A DNA stretch of 48,671 nucleotides, taken from NCBI GenBank assembly GCA_937899065.1, contig CALBPG010000196.1:1-48671 (forward strand), in the 5' to 3' direction. A model generated the notes under the pieces. That model saw only the letters and a program-made list of their open reading frames with translations. It had not been told where the DNA came from and made no database searches. This DNA comes from an uncultured Allomuricauda sp. (lineage in GTDB: Bacteria; Bacteroidota; Bacteroidia; Flavobacteriales; Flavobacteriaceae). Numbering within the stretch: the first letter of the stretch is position 1; each line of letters begins with the position of its first letter. Below are positions 17,468-25,858 of this stretch, piece after piece. Position numbers and translations under genes: made by a program.

Positions 17468-17605
17468 AAAGCTTGATTTGGAACATAAGCCTTATAAAAG
17501 TACCCAAAGCCCTAGGTTTTGACTATAAATTGTTGTGAAACAAAGATTTATGTAGGTATATCGGAAAAAAGTATGTTGTTCATCGATGATTCGACGAAAA
17601 AGGTG

Positions 17606-17917
17606 CTATTTAATGATAAGCTTTCTGGTGGCCACTTTGTTGTTTTCAAGGATACGAATGATGTAAACCCCTTTGGCCAAGCGGGAAAGATTCAATTCAC
17701 GCCCCACCAATTTGGTTTGTAAAACCTGTGTGCCCAATACATCAAAAATGGCAATGTCTTTCGGACTTGAAGAAAGGGTCTCGATGTAAATCTTGTTTTG
17801 TGTGACGGGATTCGGGAAAAGTTTGAGCCCATCAATCTCTGGCGATGCACCTACGTCGTTTTGAGCGAAAGTGACCGAAGCAAATAAGAAAAAGAATACT
17901 ACGTAAAGGTGCTTCAT
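17606..17917 (-). CDS. Second minimal T9SS type A sorting-domain protein
   Basis: A 103-residue protein built like its neighbour: signal peptide (MKHLYVVFFFLFASVTFAQ), a short acidic linker, then the sorting domain (LKLFPNPV, IAIFDVLGTQVL, LNLSRLAKGVYIIRI, terminal RKLIIK). The longer reading to 17947 was rejected because the -7 element TATATTTG (minus strand, 17945-17952) covers that start and the ATG at 17917 begins a good signal peptide. The two proteins align along their whole length with many identities, which suggests a tandem duplication. Function is unknown. Confidence 0.84.
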   Translation of the reverse strand: MKHLYVVFFFLFASVTFAQNDVGASPEIDGLKLFPNPVTQNKIYIETLSSSPKDIAIFDVLGTQVLQTKLVGRELNLSRLAKGVYIIRILENNKVATRKLIIK

Positions 17918-17944
17918 AAAGATTTGGTTGCAAGGGCTATGCCA

Positions 17945-17952
17945 CAAATATA
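17945..17952 (-). promoter_or_regulatory. -7 promoter element of the minimal T9SS protein gene
   Basis: TATATTTG on the minus strand is a perfect TAnnTTTG element 28 bp upstream of the ATG at 17917. A TTG lies 14 bases upstream, closer than usual. Confidence 0.5.
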
Positions 17953-18030
17953 AGAATTCTGTAATGCAATGTGGTGAAGCTCAACGAAAAAGCGGGAATT
18001 TTCGATGAAGTGAAATATTTATTGGGTAAG

Positions 18031-18062
18031 AAAAAGCCCCGCCAATTGGCGGGGCTTTTTTT
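18031..18062. terminator. Bidirectional terminator after the receptor operon
   Basis: A perfect 30-base palindrome (18031-18060) with core GCCCCGCC and As/Ts on its sides lies 22 bp past the stop of the minus-strand lipoprotein gene. It separates the receptor operon from the T9SS mini-genes. Confidence 0.92.
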
Positions 18063-18083
18063 AAATGATAGTGTTTTTATGTT

Positions 18084-19286
18084 TTAGTTGATACCAACGG
18101 TCCATCCGGCACCCCAAGTAGCAACGTCTGTTCCTGTTCCGTTGCCAGCACCAGAAATGATGTCTGCCTCGTCAAAAACAAAACCTGTATCGTTTTTAAG
18201 AGTAGTGGTTACATTGTTGAAAGTAACGTCTACGATATTCAAAAGGTCATCCAATACGCCTTGTCCAGTTGGGTTGTCACCCGCATCTCCGTCTAAATCA
18301 AAACCTTCATCATAGTTGTTGATGACTACATTGGTGAATGTTCCTTGTGTCCCAGCTCTAAGACGAATAGCTTCATCTCCATCATCGGTTCCGTCACCAA
18401 CAATAGTAACATTGGTTACTGTAGGTGCAGAGAAATATCCAGCTTCGTTGCTGAAGTCAGTATTGTATCCATCACATTCAAAAGCCTTGTCATGGCTATC
18501 ACCGTGTTGTACGTACACATCTGTAATGCTTCCAATAAATCCTTCAGTCCAGTCGATAGAGTCATCTTCGGAATTCACTACAACCAAGTGGCTAGCATCT
18601 ACAGTCCCGCCGAAAAACTCGAAACCATCATCAGAACCTTCAAAATCTTGAACAAAATCGATAGTGGTTCCAGAGCCTACACCGTAGATAGAAACTCCAT
18701 TGAGCTCGGCATTACCATCGATGGCACCACCAGCATATTCGACTCTTACATATTCAAGAACACCTGAGTTGTCGGCAGGCATATTACCTCCAAAAGAAAG
18801 ACCTCCAACTTCAGTTGTGGATGTGTCGTCAGAACCATCAGCAGTAGAATTGATAGGTGCTCTTCCACACATTACGATACCACCCCAGTCTCCAGAAGAA
18901 GGAGTGGCTGCATTGGATGTAAAGACAATAGGAGCATCTGGTTCGCCATCAGCGATAATTCTAGCACCTTGTAAAATAGCAATATATGCATTTACACCAA
19001 CAGGCTCTGCTTTGATGGTCATACCTGCAGGTACGGTAAGTGTTGTTCCAGCAGACATAAGAACTGGCCCTGTAATGATGTATTCAATATCACCATCTAG
19101 TGTTAAGTTTTCAGTAAATACACCACTAAGGTTCACTGTGTTTTCTGAAGGGTCTGGGTCTCCCCCAGTATTGTTGTTTGTAGTTGTTACACTATTATCA
19201 TTGATAACAATGTCAGAGGTATCGTCGCTTTCACAAGCAATGAATAAAGCTGCGGCTATACCTAAAAATAAAAACTTGTTTTTCAT
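18084..19286 (-). CDS. Surface lipoprotein with predicted beta-helix, partner of a TonB receptor
   Basis: A 400-residue lipoprotein: hydrophobic signal with lipobox ending in Cys18 (LFIAC), then a Asp/Thr/Asn-rich linker to about 50. The rest is a very acidic, Gly/Asp-rich repetitive body with many short beta segments (LEYVRVEYAGG, SDDGFEFFGGTVDASHL, DSIDWTEGF), typical of a right-handed parallel beta-helix. No catalytic motif is recognised. Such proteins are sometimes database-labelled multidrug transporter, which the sequence does not support. It is 23 bp downstream of the TonB receptor gene on the same strand, so it is probably the surface partner of that receptor. Confidence 0.82.
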   Translation of the reverse strand: MKNKFLFLGIAAALFIACESDDTSDIVINDNSVTTTNNNTGGDPDPSENTVNLSGVFTENLTLDGDIEYIITGPVLMSAGTTLTVPAGMTIKAEPVGVNAYIAILQGARIIADGEPDAPIVFTSNAATPSSGDWGGIVMCGRAPINSTADGSDDTSTTEVGGLSFGGNMPADNSGVLEYVRVEYAGGAIDGNAELNGVSIYGVGSGTTIDFVQDFEGSDDGFEFFGGTVDASHLVVVNSEDDSIDWTEGFIGSITDVYVQHGDSHDKAFECDGYNTDFSNEAGYFSAPTVTNVTIVGDGTDDGDEAIRLRAGTQGTFTNVVINNYDEGFDLDGDAGDNPTGQGVLDDLLNIVDVTFNNVTTTLKNDTGFVFDEADIISGAGNGTGTDVATWGAGWTVGIN

Positions 19287-19309
19287 TTGTCTGAGTTTAA
19301 TAAAAAGAA

Positions 19310-22135
19310 TTAAAATTTATATTTAAGGGTTAGCCCAACGTTAACCCCAAGGTTATACTCTCGTATTGTGATATCTCCGATTCCTGTACCTTCTCGTACA
19401 AAAGAGATATCTGGATTTAAAATATTTTTTGCGGAAAGGTTTGCTTCGAAATGCTCACCAAAACTGTTTTGCCAAACAAAGTTTAAGGTCGGCACAGCCT
19501 TTTCCACGATATTCCCCAAGCTTCCCGCACCCAACGAATAAATACGGTCCGAGAAATAAGAGAAAGCTACTGTTGCACGTGGCTTGTAGTTCCCAAATAC
19601 CGGACTATAATTAAGGTCAGCGTTAATGATAATCGGAGAAGCACCTTCCAATTCGTCAGAAGTCCTGTCAAATGTTGTTCCAAAAGTGTTTTCTGCTCCA
19701 GCAGGGATATCACGAAGATCTTGACTGGTATTGGTGTAGGCCGCATTCAATCCTACAGAAACCACAGGGTTGTCATCTGGGTCGCTAAGAAGATTTTTTC
19801 GTACTTCCAACTCAACCCCAAAAATATCGGCTTGGTCCCCCGTTCTAAAATACCTTTGTGTACCTGTTGCATCGGCAGCAACTACACGGTTTACGGGGTC
19901 TTTGATGGTTTTTGCAAAGGCGGCAATGGAAATGATTTCACCTCTTTCCAAGAACCATTCGTATTTGATGTCATAGTTAAAGATGTCGGAGTAGGTCGCA
20001 CCGGTTCCATCCAGTCCACCCAACAAATCAGGGTTACCACCATATCGTATAGTCACCGCTTCATACACGAAGGGGGCTACCTCTTTAAATTCAGGGAAAG
20101 AAGCAGTTTTACTGAAAGCGAATCTCAAGTTGGAATCTTCATTGAGCGCATAACGTATATTAAGACTCGGGAGGTAAATGTTTTCGTAAACGCTTCTTGC
20201 CCCTGGATCATCAGGTCTGATGTTGATTACATCGTAAACAATATCTTGGTCAAAAGTCTCGACTCGCATTCCAGGTACGAAAGACCATTTTTTACCTGCT
20301 TGTATTTCTGCAGAAGCATAGACTCCGTGAACATTCAAAGTCCCTTTATAGGTGTTTTCAGGAAGTCCTGGTCTATTTCGGTTACCGATTTCATTATTTA
20401 TGGGATTGAGAACAAGTAAATCCCAAAGTCCTTCACCCGCGGGAATGTTGATGTTGTTCACATCAAAAATGGAATTGAAGTTATTTACATCTGTTATAGG
20501 TGTAGCATCCCTGTCTTGAATTTCATACCCATATCGAATACTGTTGAACCTTCTTTCTTTTCTTCTTCCGTTATAGCCGAAATTAAGTTTAACCTTTTCG
20601 GAAAGCGTGTGCGAAAGATTGATAAAACTGTTCAGTTCATCATCTTCTATGCTTTGAAAAAACCGTTGGTTGTCAAAAGGAATGTTTGTGTAAAACACAG
20701 GGTTTGTAGCTGCATCGCTATCCAGTGAAAACTGATAGTTCTCCAAAGAAATCCTTTTACGGTCTGGTTCATCAGAAAAAACTTTATTAAAACCAATACC
20801 GTAATTGAGTTCCCACTCTTCATCAAATAAATGCTGTCCGGTCAACTGATTTACGAAAATCATATCTTGATTGAACTGAACGTTCTGTACAAAGAATCCT
20901 TCATCTGTGGTTATGATGGCATCCCTATTCGTACCTTGACCATTTACGCCATAAAACCCAACAGCATCTGTTGAACTATTGATAAAAAGTGAACTGAACT
21001 TCACTTTGTTCTCACTGTTGATGCGGTAAACGATATTACCTAGGGCGGTAGTGTTGGTTTTATAAGCAAACTCCCTAACATTTGGAAAGTCTACCTTCAA
21101 AACATTGGTGAAATCCCTAGCGGGTCCTTCCCATATTTCGTACCCATTGTCAAAGCTTGCTGCTCCAAAAAAGCTTAACCTAGACTTGTCATTATTAAAG
21201 TTAAATGAGTATCCTCCTTCAATAGCTAAGGATAGATTAACGGGGTTCCAAGCTTCTTGCGGGTCCACCCCATGAGAAAGTACTATGGCAAATGGATCGT
21301 TGTCATAACGGTTGTAAAATCCAAAATTGCTAGGTCCTTCGCTACGCACAAAGTCTTCACCCGCTGCATTTGAATTGACACCCGTTCCTAAGGAAACTTC
21401 AAAATAGCCATCCCCTGTGTATTCCTTTGAATCAACATTTACGTTTCCAGCGGAAAAGTCTCCAAAAAAGGTAGAATTGTACGCTTTGCTCACCGAAATG
21501 TTTTCAATGATACTCGAAGAAAATAAATCGAGATTGATGTTCTTTTTATTTACATCGTTCGAAGGCAACGACAAGCCATTCATTGTGGTATTCTGATAAC
21601 GGTCTCCCAGACCTCGAACGTAAACATTACTAGAACCCTGTTGTTTGGAAATACCAGAGATTTGTGCTACTGCTGCCGCAGCATCATCAATACCTTTTAA
21701 GGTGAGCGCTTCTGCACTGATTGCTTCCTGTAAGACCAAAGCATTTTTCTGGGCTAATAAAAGCGCCACTTCAGAATCCTTCCTCGCTGTTGTGGTTACC
21801 ACTACTTCATCTAATCCAAAACTTGTTGCTCCAAGACCCGCATTAACCTGGGTAACTTTCCCAGCTTCGACTACCACGTTTGGAATTTCTAGGGTTTCAT
21901 AACCCAAAAAGGTAATAACCAATGTATAAGTACCGGGGTCTAGGTTATCGATTTCAAAAAGTCCGTCAAAATCTGATGTGGTTCCGGTTGTGGTGCCTTT
22001 AATCAAAACATTGGCAAAAGCAAGCGGATCATTATTTAGTTCCTTATCAGTCAATTTACCTACAATGCCTCCAGTTTCCTGCGCGTAGCTAACCAAAGAG
22101 AAGAAGGTAAAGAAGAGTATCAGATAATTTTTCAT
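19310..22135 (-). CDS. TonB-dependent outer-membrane receptor with carboxypeptidase-regulatory-like domain
   Basis: Outer-membrane active transporter of 941 residues. Translation from 22135 gives a clean signal peptide (MKNYLILFFTFFSLVSYAQ); the reading from 22168 would add 11 Arg-rich residues before it. After cleavage comes a carboxypeptidase-regulatory-like beta domain (about 22-110), then the plug (about 115-235, with SNVYVRGLGDRYQNTTMNG), then the 22-strand barrel ending in a typical aromatic terminus (LTLKYKF). No SusD partner follows; the lipoprotein at 18084 does. A divergent PhoB/PhoR-type pair and phased TGTTA repeats upstream suggest phosphate-responsive expression. The ligand is unknown. 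Confidence 0.92.
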   Translation of the reverse strand: MKNYLILFFTFFSLVSYAQETGGIVGKLTDKELNNDPLAFANVLIKGTTTGTTSDFDGLFEIDNLDPGTYTLVITFLGYETLEIPNVVVEAGKVTQVNAGLGATSFGLDEVVVTTTARKDSEVALLLAQKNALVLQEAISAEALTLKGIDDAAAAVAQISGISKQQGSSNVYVRGLGDRYQNTTMNGLSLPSNDVNKKNINLDLFSSSIIENISVSKAYNSTFFGDFSAGNVNVDSKEYTGDGYFEVSLGTGVNSNAAGEDFVRSEGPSNFGFYNRYDNDPFAIVLSHGVDPQEAWNPVNLSLAIEGGYSFNFNNDKSRLSFFGAASFDNGYEIWEGPARDFTNVLKVDFPNVREFAYKTNTTALGNIVYRINSENKVKFSSLFINSSTDAVGFYGVNGQGTNRDAIITTDEGFFVQNVQFNQDMIFVNQLTGQHLFDEEWELNYGIGFNKVFSDEPDRKRISLENYQFSLDSDAATNPVFYTNIPFDNQRFFQSIEDDELNSFINLSHTLSEKVKLNFGYNGRRKERRFNSIRYGYEIQDRDATPITDVNNFNSIFDVNNINIPAGEGLWDLLVLNPINNEIGNRNRPGLPENTYKGTLNVHGVYASAEIQAGKKWSFVPGMRVETFDQDIVYDVINIRPDDPGARSVYENIYLPSLNIRYALNEDSNLRFAFSKTASFPEFKEVAPFVYEAVTIRYGGNPDLLGGLDGTGATYSDIFNYDIKYEWFLERGEIISIAAFAKTIKDPVNRVVAADATGTQRYFRTGDQADIFGVELEVRKNLLSDPDDNPVVSVGLNAAYTNTSQDLRDIPAGAENTFGTTFDRTSDELEGASPIIINADLNYSPVFGNYKPRATVAFSYFSDRIYSLGAGSLGNIVEKAVPTLNFVWQNSFGEHFEANLSAKNILNPDISFVREGTGIGDITIREYNLGVNVGLTLKYKF

Positions 22136-22182
22136 TAGTAGTCTTCGTTGGATTAGAATTCTGCGCAAAGAACGTTTGGTGT

Positions 22183-22248
22183 TGTAAAAGCTGTGTTATT
22201 GACTTGTTAAGTGTTTATTTGAAAAGTGTTACAATAAGGTTATCACAT
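22183..22248. promoter_or_regulatory. Pho-box-like array of 11-bp-phased TGTTA repeats
   Basis: TGTTA-like 5-mers begin at 22183 (TGTAA), 22194, 22205, 22227 and 22238 (GGTTA), exactly 11 bp or a multiple apart; the position at 22216 is degenerate. Further copies outside the phase lie at 22257 and 22273. Response regulators of the PhoB/PhoP group bind direct repeats spaced one helical turn, and the B. subtilis PhoP box TTAACA is the reverse complement of TGTTAA. Read toward the receptor gene, the repeats have that orientation. They lie between the receptor and the response-regulator gene. Confidence 0.62.
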
Positions 22249-22289
22249 TAAATCAATGTTAAGCGCTTATCGGGTTATCGTATTATATT

Positions 22290-22297
22290 TACATTTG
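22290..22297 (+). promoter_or_regulatory. -7 promoter element of the response-regulator gene
   Basis: TACATTTG is a perfect TAnnTTTG element 28 bp before the ATG at 22325. A weak TTA -33 lies about 20 bases upstream. TATATTTA at 22284-22291 overlaps it as an alternative. Confidence 0.5.
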
Positions 22298-22324
22298 GAA
22301 GATTAATGCTAAATCAGCCATCCT

Positions 22325-23011
22325 ATGAAAACGAAAGACATCAGAATTCTGTTAGTGGATGATGAGCCAGATATCTTGGAAATCGTGAGTTATAATCTCA
22401 CTAGTGAAGGATACGAAGTGTTTACCGCCAAGAATGGTGCTGAAGGGGTGGCCAAGGCGAAAAAAAAACATCCACACCTTATTATTTTGGATGTGATGAT
22501 GCCCGAGATGGACGGTATTGAAGCTTGCGTAATCTTGAGAAATACCCCCGGACTAGAAAATACCATTATTACGTTTTTAACGGCGCGCGGAGAGGATTAT
22601 TCACAAGTGGCTGGATTTGATGCCGGCGCGGATGACTACATTACCAAACCCATTAAACCAAAGGTTTTGGTAAGCAAGGTAAAAGCCTTGTTGCGACGTT
22701 TGAAAGAAGATAAGGTTGAGGTTGAAGATATTGTGAAAGTAGGTAACATCGTTATCAATCGCGAGGAATATAAAATTGTCAACGACGGCAAAGAAATCAT
22801 CTTACCCAGAAAGGAATTCGAACTACTTTCCTTGTTGACTTCAAAACCTAGCAAAGTCTTCAAAAGAGAAGTGATTCTAGATAAGGTTTGGGGCAACGAA
22901 GTGGTGGTAGGTGGTAGGACTATCGACGTCCACATTCGAAAACTACGTGAAAAAATTGGCGACCATCATTTCAAGACCGTAAAAGGGGTGGGCTATAAGT
23001 TTGTCCTTTAA
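22325..23011 (+). CDS. PhoB/OmpR-family response regulator
   Basis: Cytoplasmic DNA-binding regulator of 228 residues. The receiver domain (1-120) has the acidic pair Asp12/Asp13, the phosphoacceptor Asp56 in ILDVMMPEMDG, Thr86 in FLTARG and Lys108 in ITKPIKP. The winged-helix trans_reg_C domain (about 130-228) has RKEFELLSLL and the recognition helix GRTIDVHIRKLREK, closest in pattern to PhoB. The stop overlaps the ATG of the kinase gene by one base (TAATG at 23009-23013), showing translational coupling. The divergent TonB receptor and the repeats at 22183-22248 are the probable targets. Confidence 0.93.
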   Translation: MKTKDIRILLVDDEPDILEIVSYNLTSEGYEVFTAKNGAEGVAKAKKKHPHLIILDVMMPEMDGIEACVILRNTPGLENTIITFLTARGEDYSQVAGFDAGADDYITKPIKPKVLVSKVKALLRRLKEDKVEVEDIVKVGNIVINREEYKIVNDGKEIILPRKEFELLSLLTSKPSKVFKREVILDKVWGNEVVVGGRTIDVHIRKLREKIGDHHFKTVKGVGYKFVL

Positions 23012-24066
23012 TGGCGATACAAACCCGGAAGTCATATAAGTTTGCCTTACGTTCTTCTTTGCTGATTACCATCGCTTTAAGTGGTTTACTAATCGTTTCC
23101 ATGGCGGTTATGGAGCATTGGAATTGGCCCTTTCTGCTCATTTATGCTCCGATTTGTTTCATTATCTCCTTTTTAATCATCCAAACCCGGGTTGAGCGTT
23201 TCATTTACCGACGTATCAAAAAGATTTATGATGATGTTTCGTTACTGGAGTCTTCCACCTTCTCGTCCAAACCTGTAACCACTGACATGAAAACCTTGAC
23301 GCAGGAGATTGAAAAATTTGCTGAGGACAAAAAGATTGAGATAGATACACTAAAAATCCGGGAGGAATACCGAAAGGATTTTTTGGGTAACGTATCCCAT
23401 GAACTGAAAACCCCTCTGTTTACGGTCCAGGGGTACATTCTCACCTTATTGGATGGTGCCATAAACGACAAAAAGGTTCGTGATAAGTATCTGGCCCGAG
23501 CCAATAAAGGGGTCGAGCGATTAATCTATATAGTTCGTGATTTGGACTTAATTACCAAATTGGAAGTGGGAGGCCTAAAATTGGAACGGGAAATCTTTGA
23601 TATCATCGAGCTCGTTCAAAACGTTTTTGACCTACTTGAGATGAAAGCCGCAGAAAAGGAGATTTCCTTGACCTTTGATATGGAGTATAATACCCCAATT
23701 TGGGTAAATGCTGATAGGGAAAAGATACAGCAGGTGGTCAGTAACCTATTGGTGAACTCTATCAAATATGGATACCCCAAAGGGACTACTGAGGTAAGTG
23801 TCGAAAACCTTATCAAAAACAAGGTGATCATCCGGGTTACAGATAACGGTGAAGGTATTCCCAAGAAACATATTCCACGTCTTTTTGAACGCTTTTACAG
23901 GGTAGACCAAAGTGGAAGTCGCAAGGAAGGGGGCTCTGGTTTGGGACTTTCCATTGTGAAGCACATTATCGAAGCCCATGATGAAAAGATTTATGTGGAA
24001 AGTGAGGCGGAAGTGGGTTCTGAGTTTTCTTTTACCTTGGAAAAAACCTCAAACAACGCATCATAA
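23011..24066 (+). CDS. PhoR-like sensor histidine kinase
   Basis: Membrane sensor kinase of 351 residues. Two adjacent helices (about 15-33 and 39-57) are joined by only a few residues, so there is almost no periplasmic sensor, as in PhoR proteins that sense through a transporter complex. A coiled linker follows to about 120. The H-box VSHELKTPL contains the phosphorylated His130. The HATPase domain (about 235-345) has N-box NLLVNSIKYG, G1 DNGEGIP and G2 GGSGLGLSIV. It is co-translated with the response regulator. Its last 76 bp overlap the 3' end of an opposing glycosyltransferase gene. Confidence 0.92.
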   Translation: MAIQTRKSYKFALRSSLLITIALSGLLIVSMAVMEHWNWPFLLIYAPICFIISFLIIQTRVERFIYRRIKKIYDDVSLLESSTFSSKPVTTDMKTLTQEIEKFAEDKKIEIDTLKIREEYRKDFLGNVSHELKTPLFTVQGYILTLLDGAINDKKVRDKYLARANKGVERLIYIVRDLDLITKLEVGGLKLEREIFDIIELVQNVFDLLEMKAAEKEISLTFDMEYNTPIWVNADREKIQQVVSNLLVNSIKYGYPKGTTEVSVENLIKNKVIIRVTDNGEGIPKKHIPRLFERFYRVDQSGSRKEGGSGLGLSIVKHIIEAHDEKIYVESEAEVGSEFSFTLEKTSNNAS

Positions 24067-25103
24067 TCCGTTTGCATTTCGAATGCATCCAGCCCTTTGA
24101 ATTTGGGTATGCGTTTCAATTCGGATAAAGTGAAATCTTCTTGCTTGCAAAATGGCACCAAATCTTGTTTCTGCAACCGTTTGGCCAAATATTCTTGTTC
24201 ATATTGTCCTGGGGTTGGAATGAAAAAGGCTTTCTTTTCCAATTTCGCCAAATCCATTACAGTGGTATAGCCCGACCGACAAAGCACCTGTGCACTGCTG
24301 TTTAGGGCTTCCTCCAAAGTTTGGGATTGCATAAAGTTGTAGACGGTCATTTGTCCTGTGGCCAATGGAATCTCTGAGCAGGTCTGTTCCGCTTCAATTT
24401 TACCCTTCACGAAAAGAACCTTTCCTTCAAATTGCTTCAGTTCTTCCAGTAATTTTTCCTCCAAAAATGTCCGTTGCGGTTCAGGACCGGACAGCAACAC
24501 CATCAAATCATATTTCAAAGGATTATTCCTTTTTTTGAATCGACTTAGCGGACCTAAATAAGCAATGTGCAACTTGGTTTTTTTCAAATGGCCCAACTTT
24601 CCCGTAAGGTTGGGTTTACCTTCCACATCAGGAACCCAGCAGGCATCAAACTTTTTGATGATTTTTTGATGCGCTTTGGAACTCATCCAGGTGGTATTTC
24701 CAGAGAGTACGTTCAATTGATGGGTGATAAAAACACAGGGGATTTTCTTGGAATAGACACCTAAACGGTTGTCTGAAATGATGCCATCCAATGCATATTT
24801 TTTAATCAGTTTTTTGATTTCCTTCTTCTCGGCGCGCATAGCTTTGACCACCTTCGGAGAATCCCAAATCATTTTTACCTTGAAGTTTCGTCCTTTTTCA
24901 GCATACTTGATTTTGTAAGACGACAGTTCAAAAGCGGGGAGGTCAGGAAACTCTTTTTGCAACAAGGCAAGGGCTACGCCATCCGAAGCTATAAAGGGCT
25001 GATGGCCACTTTCCAACAAAGCATTTATAATGGGAATGCAACGGGTGGCATGTCCCAGTCCCCAATTTAAGGGAGCTACCAGAATTCTTTTGGAATTTTG
25101 CAT
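23991..25103 (-). CDS. MurG/MGT-like glycosyltransferase (GT-B fold)
   Basis: A 370-residue GT-B family glycosyltransferase resembling the archaeal MJ1255-type and MurG/UGT proteins. The N-terminal nucleotide-binding-like region starts VAPLNWGLGHATRCIP (residues 9-24). The C-terminal donor-binding domain contains LLSGPEPQRTFLEE and SGYTTVMDLAKLEKKAFFIPTPGQYEQ. The acceptor is unknown. The GTG at 25118 would add five residues and was set aside for the ATG at 25103. Its 3' end overlaps the histidine kinase by 76 bp, so the variable C-terminal tail is antisense to the kinase end. Confidence 0.86.
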   Translation of the reverse strand: MQNSKRILVAPLNWGLGHATRCIPIINALLESGHQPFIASDGVALALLQKEFPDLPAFELSSYKIKYAEKGRNFKVKMIWDSPKVVKAMRAEKKEIKKLIKKYALDGIISDNRLGVYSKKIPCVFITHQLNVLSGNTTWMSSKAHQKIIKKFDACWVPDVEGKPNLTGKLGHLKKTKLHIAYLGPLSRFKKRNNPLKYDLMVLLSGPEPQRTFLEEKLLEELKQFEGKVLFVKGKIEAEQTCSEIPLATGQMTVYNFMQSQTLEEALNSSAQVLCRSGYTTVMDLAKLEKKAFFIPTPGQYEQEYLAKRLQKQDLVPFCKQEDFTLSELKRIPKFKGLDAFEMQTDYDALFEVFSKVKENSEPTSASLST

Positions 25104-25143
25104 TCTTGCAAGAAACACTCTAAAGATTGCTTTTGTATTTCCT

Positions 25144-25151
25144 TAGTTTTG
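25144..25151 (+). promoter_or_regulatory. trmB -7 promoter element
   Basis: TAGTTTTG is a perfect TAnnTTTG element with a TTG 14 bases upstream. It lies after the codon at 25127, so the longer reading of trmB from 25127 cannot be made from this promoter. The ATG at 25187 is supported. Confidence 0.5.
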
Positions 25152-25186
25152 CCAAAAGATTAAATTTTCAATGGCTAAGTGCAGCT

Positions 25187-25855
25187 ATGGGCAGTAAAAA
25201 CAAACTAAAACGCTTCAAGGAAAACGAAGGTTTTTCCAACGTTATCCAACCCAAACGAGAAGAAATTCTGGATGGATTTGAGTGGAAGGGCCGTTGGAGC
25301 GAATATTTCGGGAATGACCGTCCCATAGTGCTGGAGTTAGGTTGTGGCAAGGGTGAATACACCGTAGGTTTGGCCCAAAAATTTCCTGACAAAAACTATA
25401 TCGGAATCGATATTAAAGGGGCTCGTTTTTGGAGAGGAGCGAAGTCGGCTTTGGAAATGAACCTTTCCCAAGTAGCTTTTCTAAGAACGCAAGTCGAGCT
25501 AGTTGACCAACTGTTTGCCCAAAACGAAGTGCATGAAATCTGGATAACGTTTCCGGACCCGCAAATCAAATATAAGCGTACCAAACATCGTTTGACAAAT
25601 CATGAATTTCTTGAAAAATACAAGCAAATTTTAGTGCCAAAAGGCGTGGTACACCTCAAAACCGATAGCGAATTTATGCATGGATATACCTTGGGCCTTC
25701 TTCACGGGCTAGGACACGAAATCATCTATGCCAACCATGATGTGTATCGCAATGAAGGAAGCCCAAGCGAAGTATTGGACATTCAAACTTTTTATGAAAA
25801 ACGTTACCTTGAAGAAGGAAAACCAATAACCTACGTGCAGTTTAGATTGCACTAA
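25187..25855 (+). CDS. trmB: tRNA (guanine-N7)-methyltransferase
   Basis: SAM-dependent enzyme forming m7G46 in the tRNA variable loop, 222 residues from the ATG at 25187 (family norm 210-240). The SAM site is VLELGCGKGEYT at about 49-60, the GIDIKGARFWRGAK block follows, and the TrmB signature EIWITFPDPQIKYKRTKHR lies near 117-135. The C-terminal DSEF motif (KTDSEFMHGY) is also present. It heads a plus-strand run with LysE (3-bp gap) and ATL genes. Confidence 0.94.
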   Translation: MGSKNKLKRFKENEGFSNVIQPKREEILDGFEWKGRWSEYFGNDRPIVLELGCGKGEYTVGLAQKFPDKNYIGIDIKGARFWRGAKSALEMNLSQVAFLRTQVELVDQLFAQNEVHEIWITFPDPQIKYKRTKHRLTNHEFLEKYKQILVPKGVVHLKTDSEFMHGYTLGLLHGLGHEIIYANHDVYRNEGSPSEVLDIQTFYEKRYLEEGKPITYVQFRLH

Positions 25856-25858
25856 CCA

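Noticed and set aside
17519..17722. Plus-strand 67-residue reading frame
   Set aside because: It is antisense to the sorting-domain gene and has no signal, motif or plausible leader.
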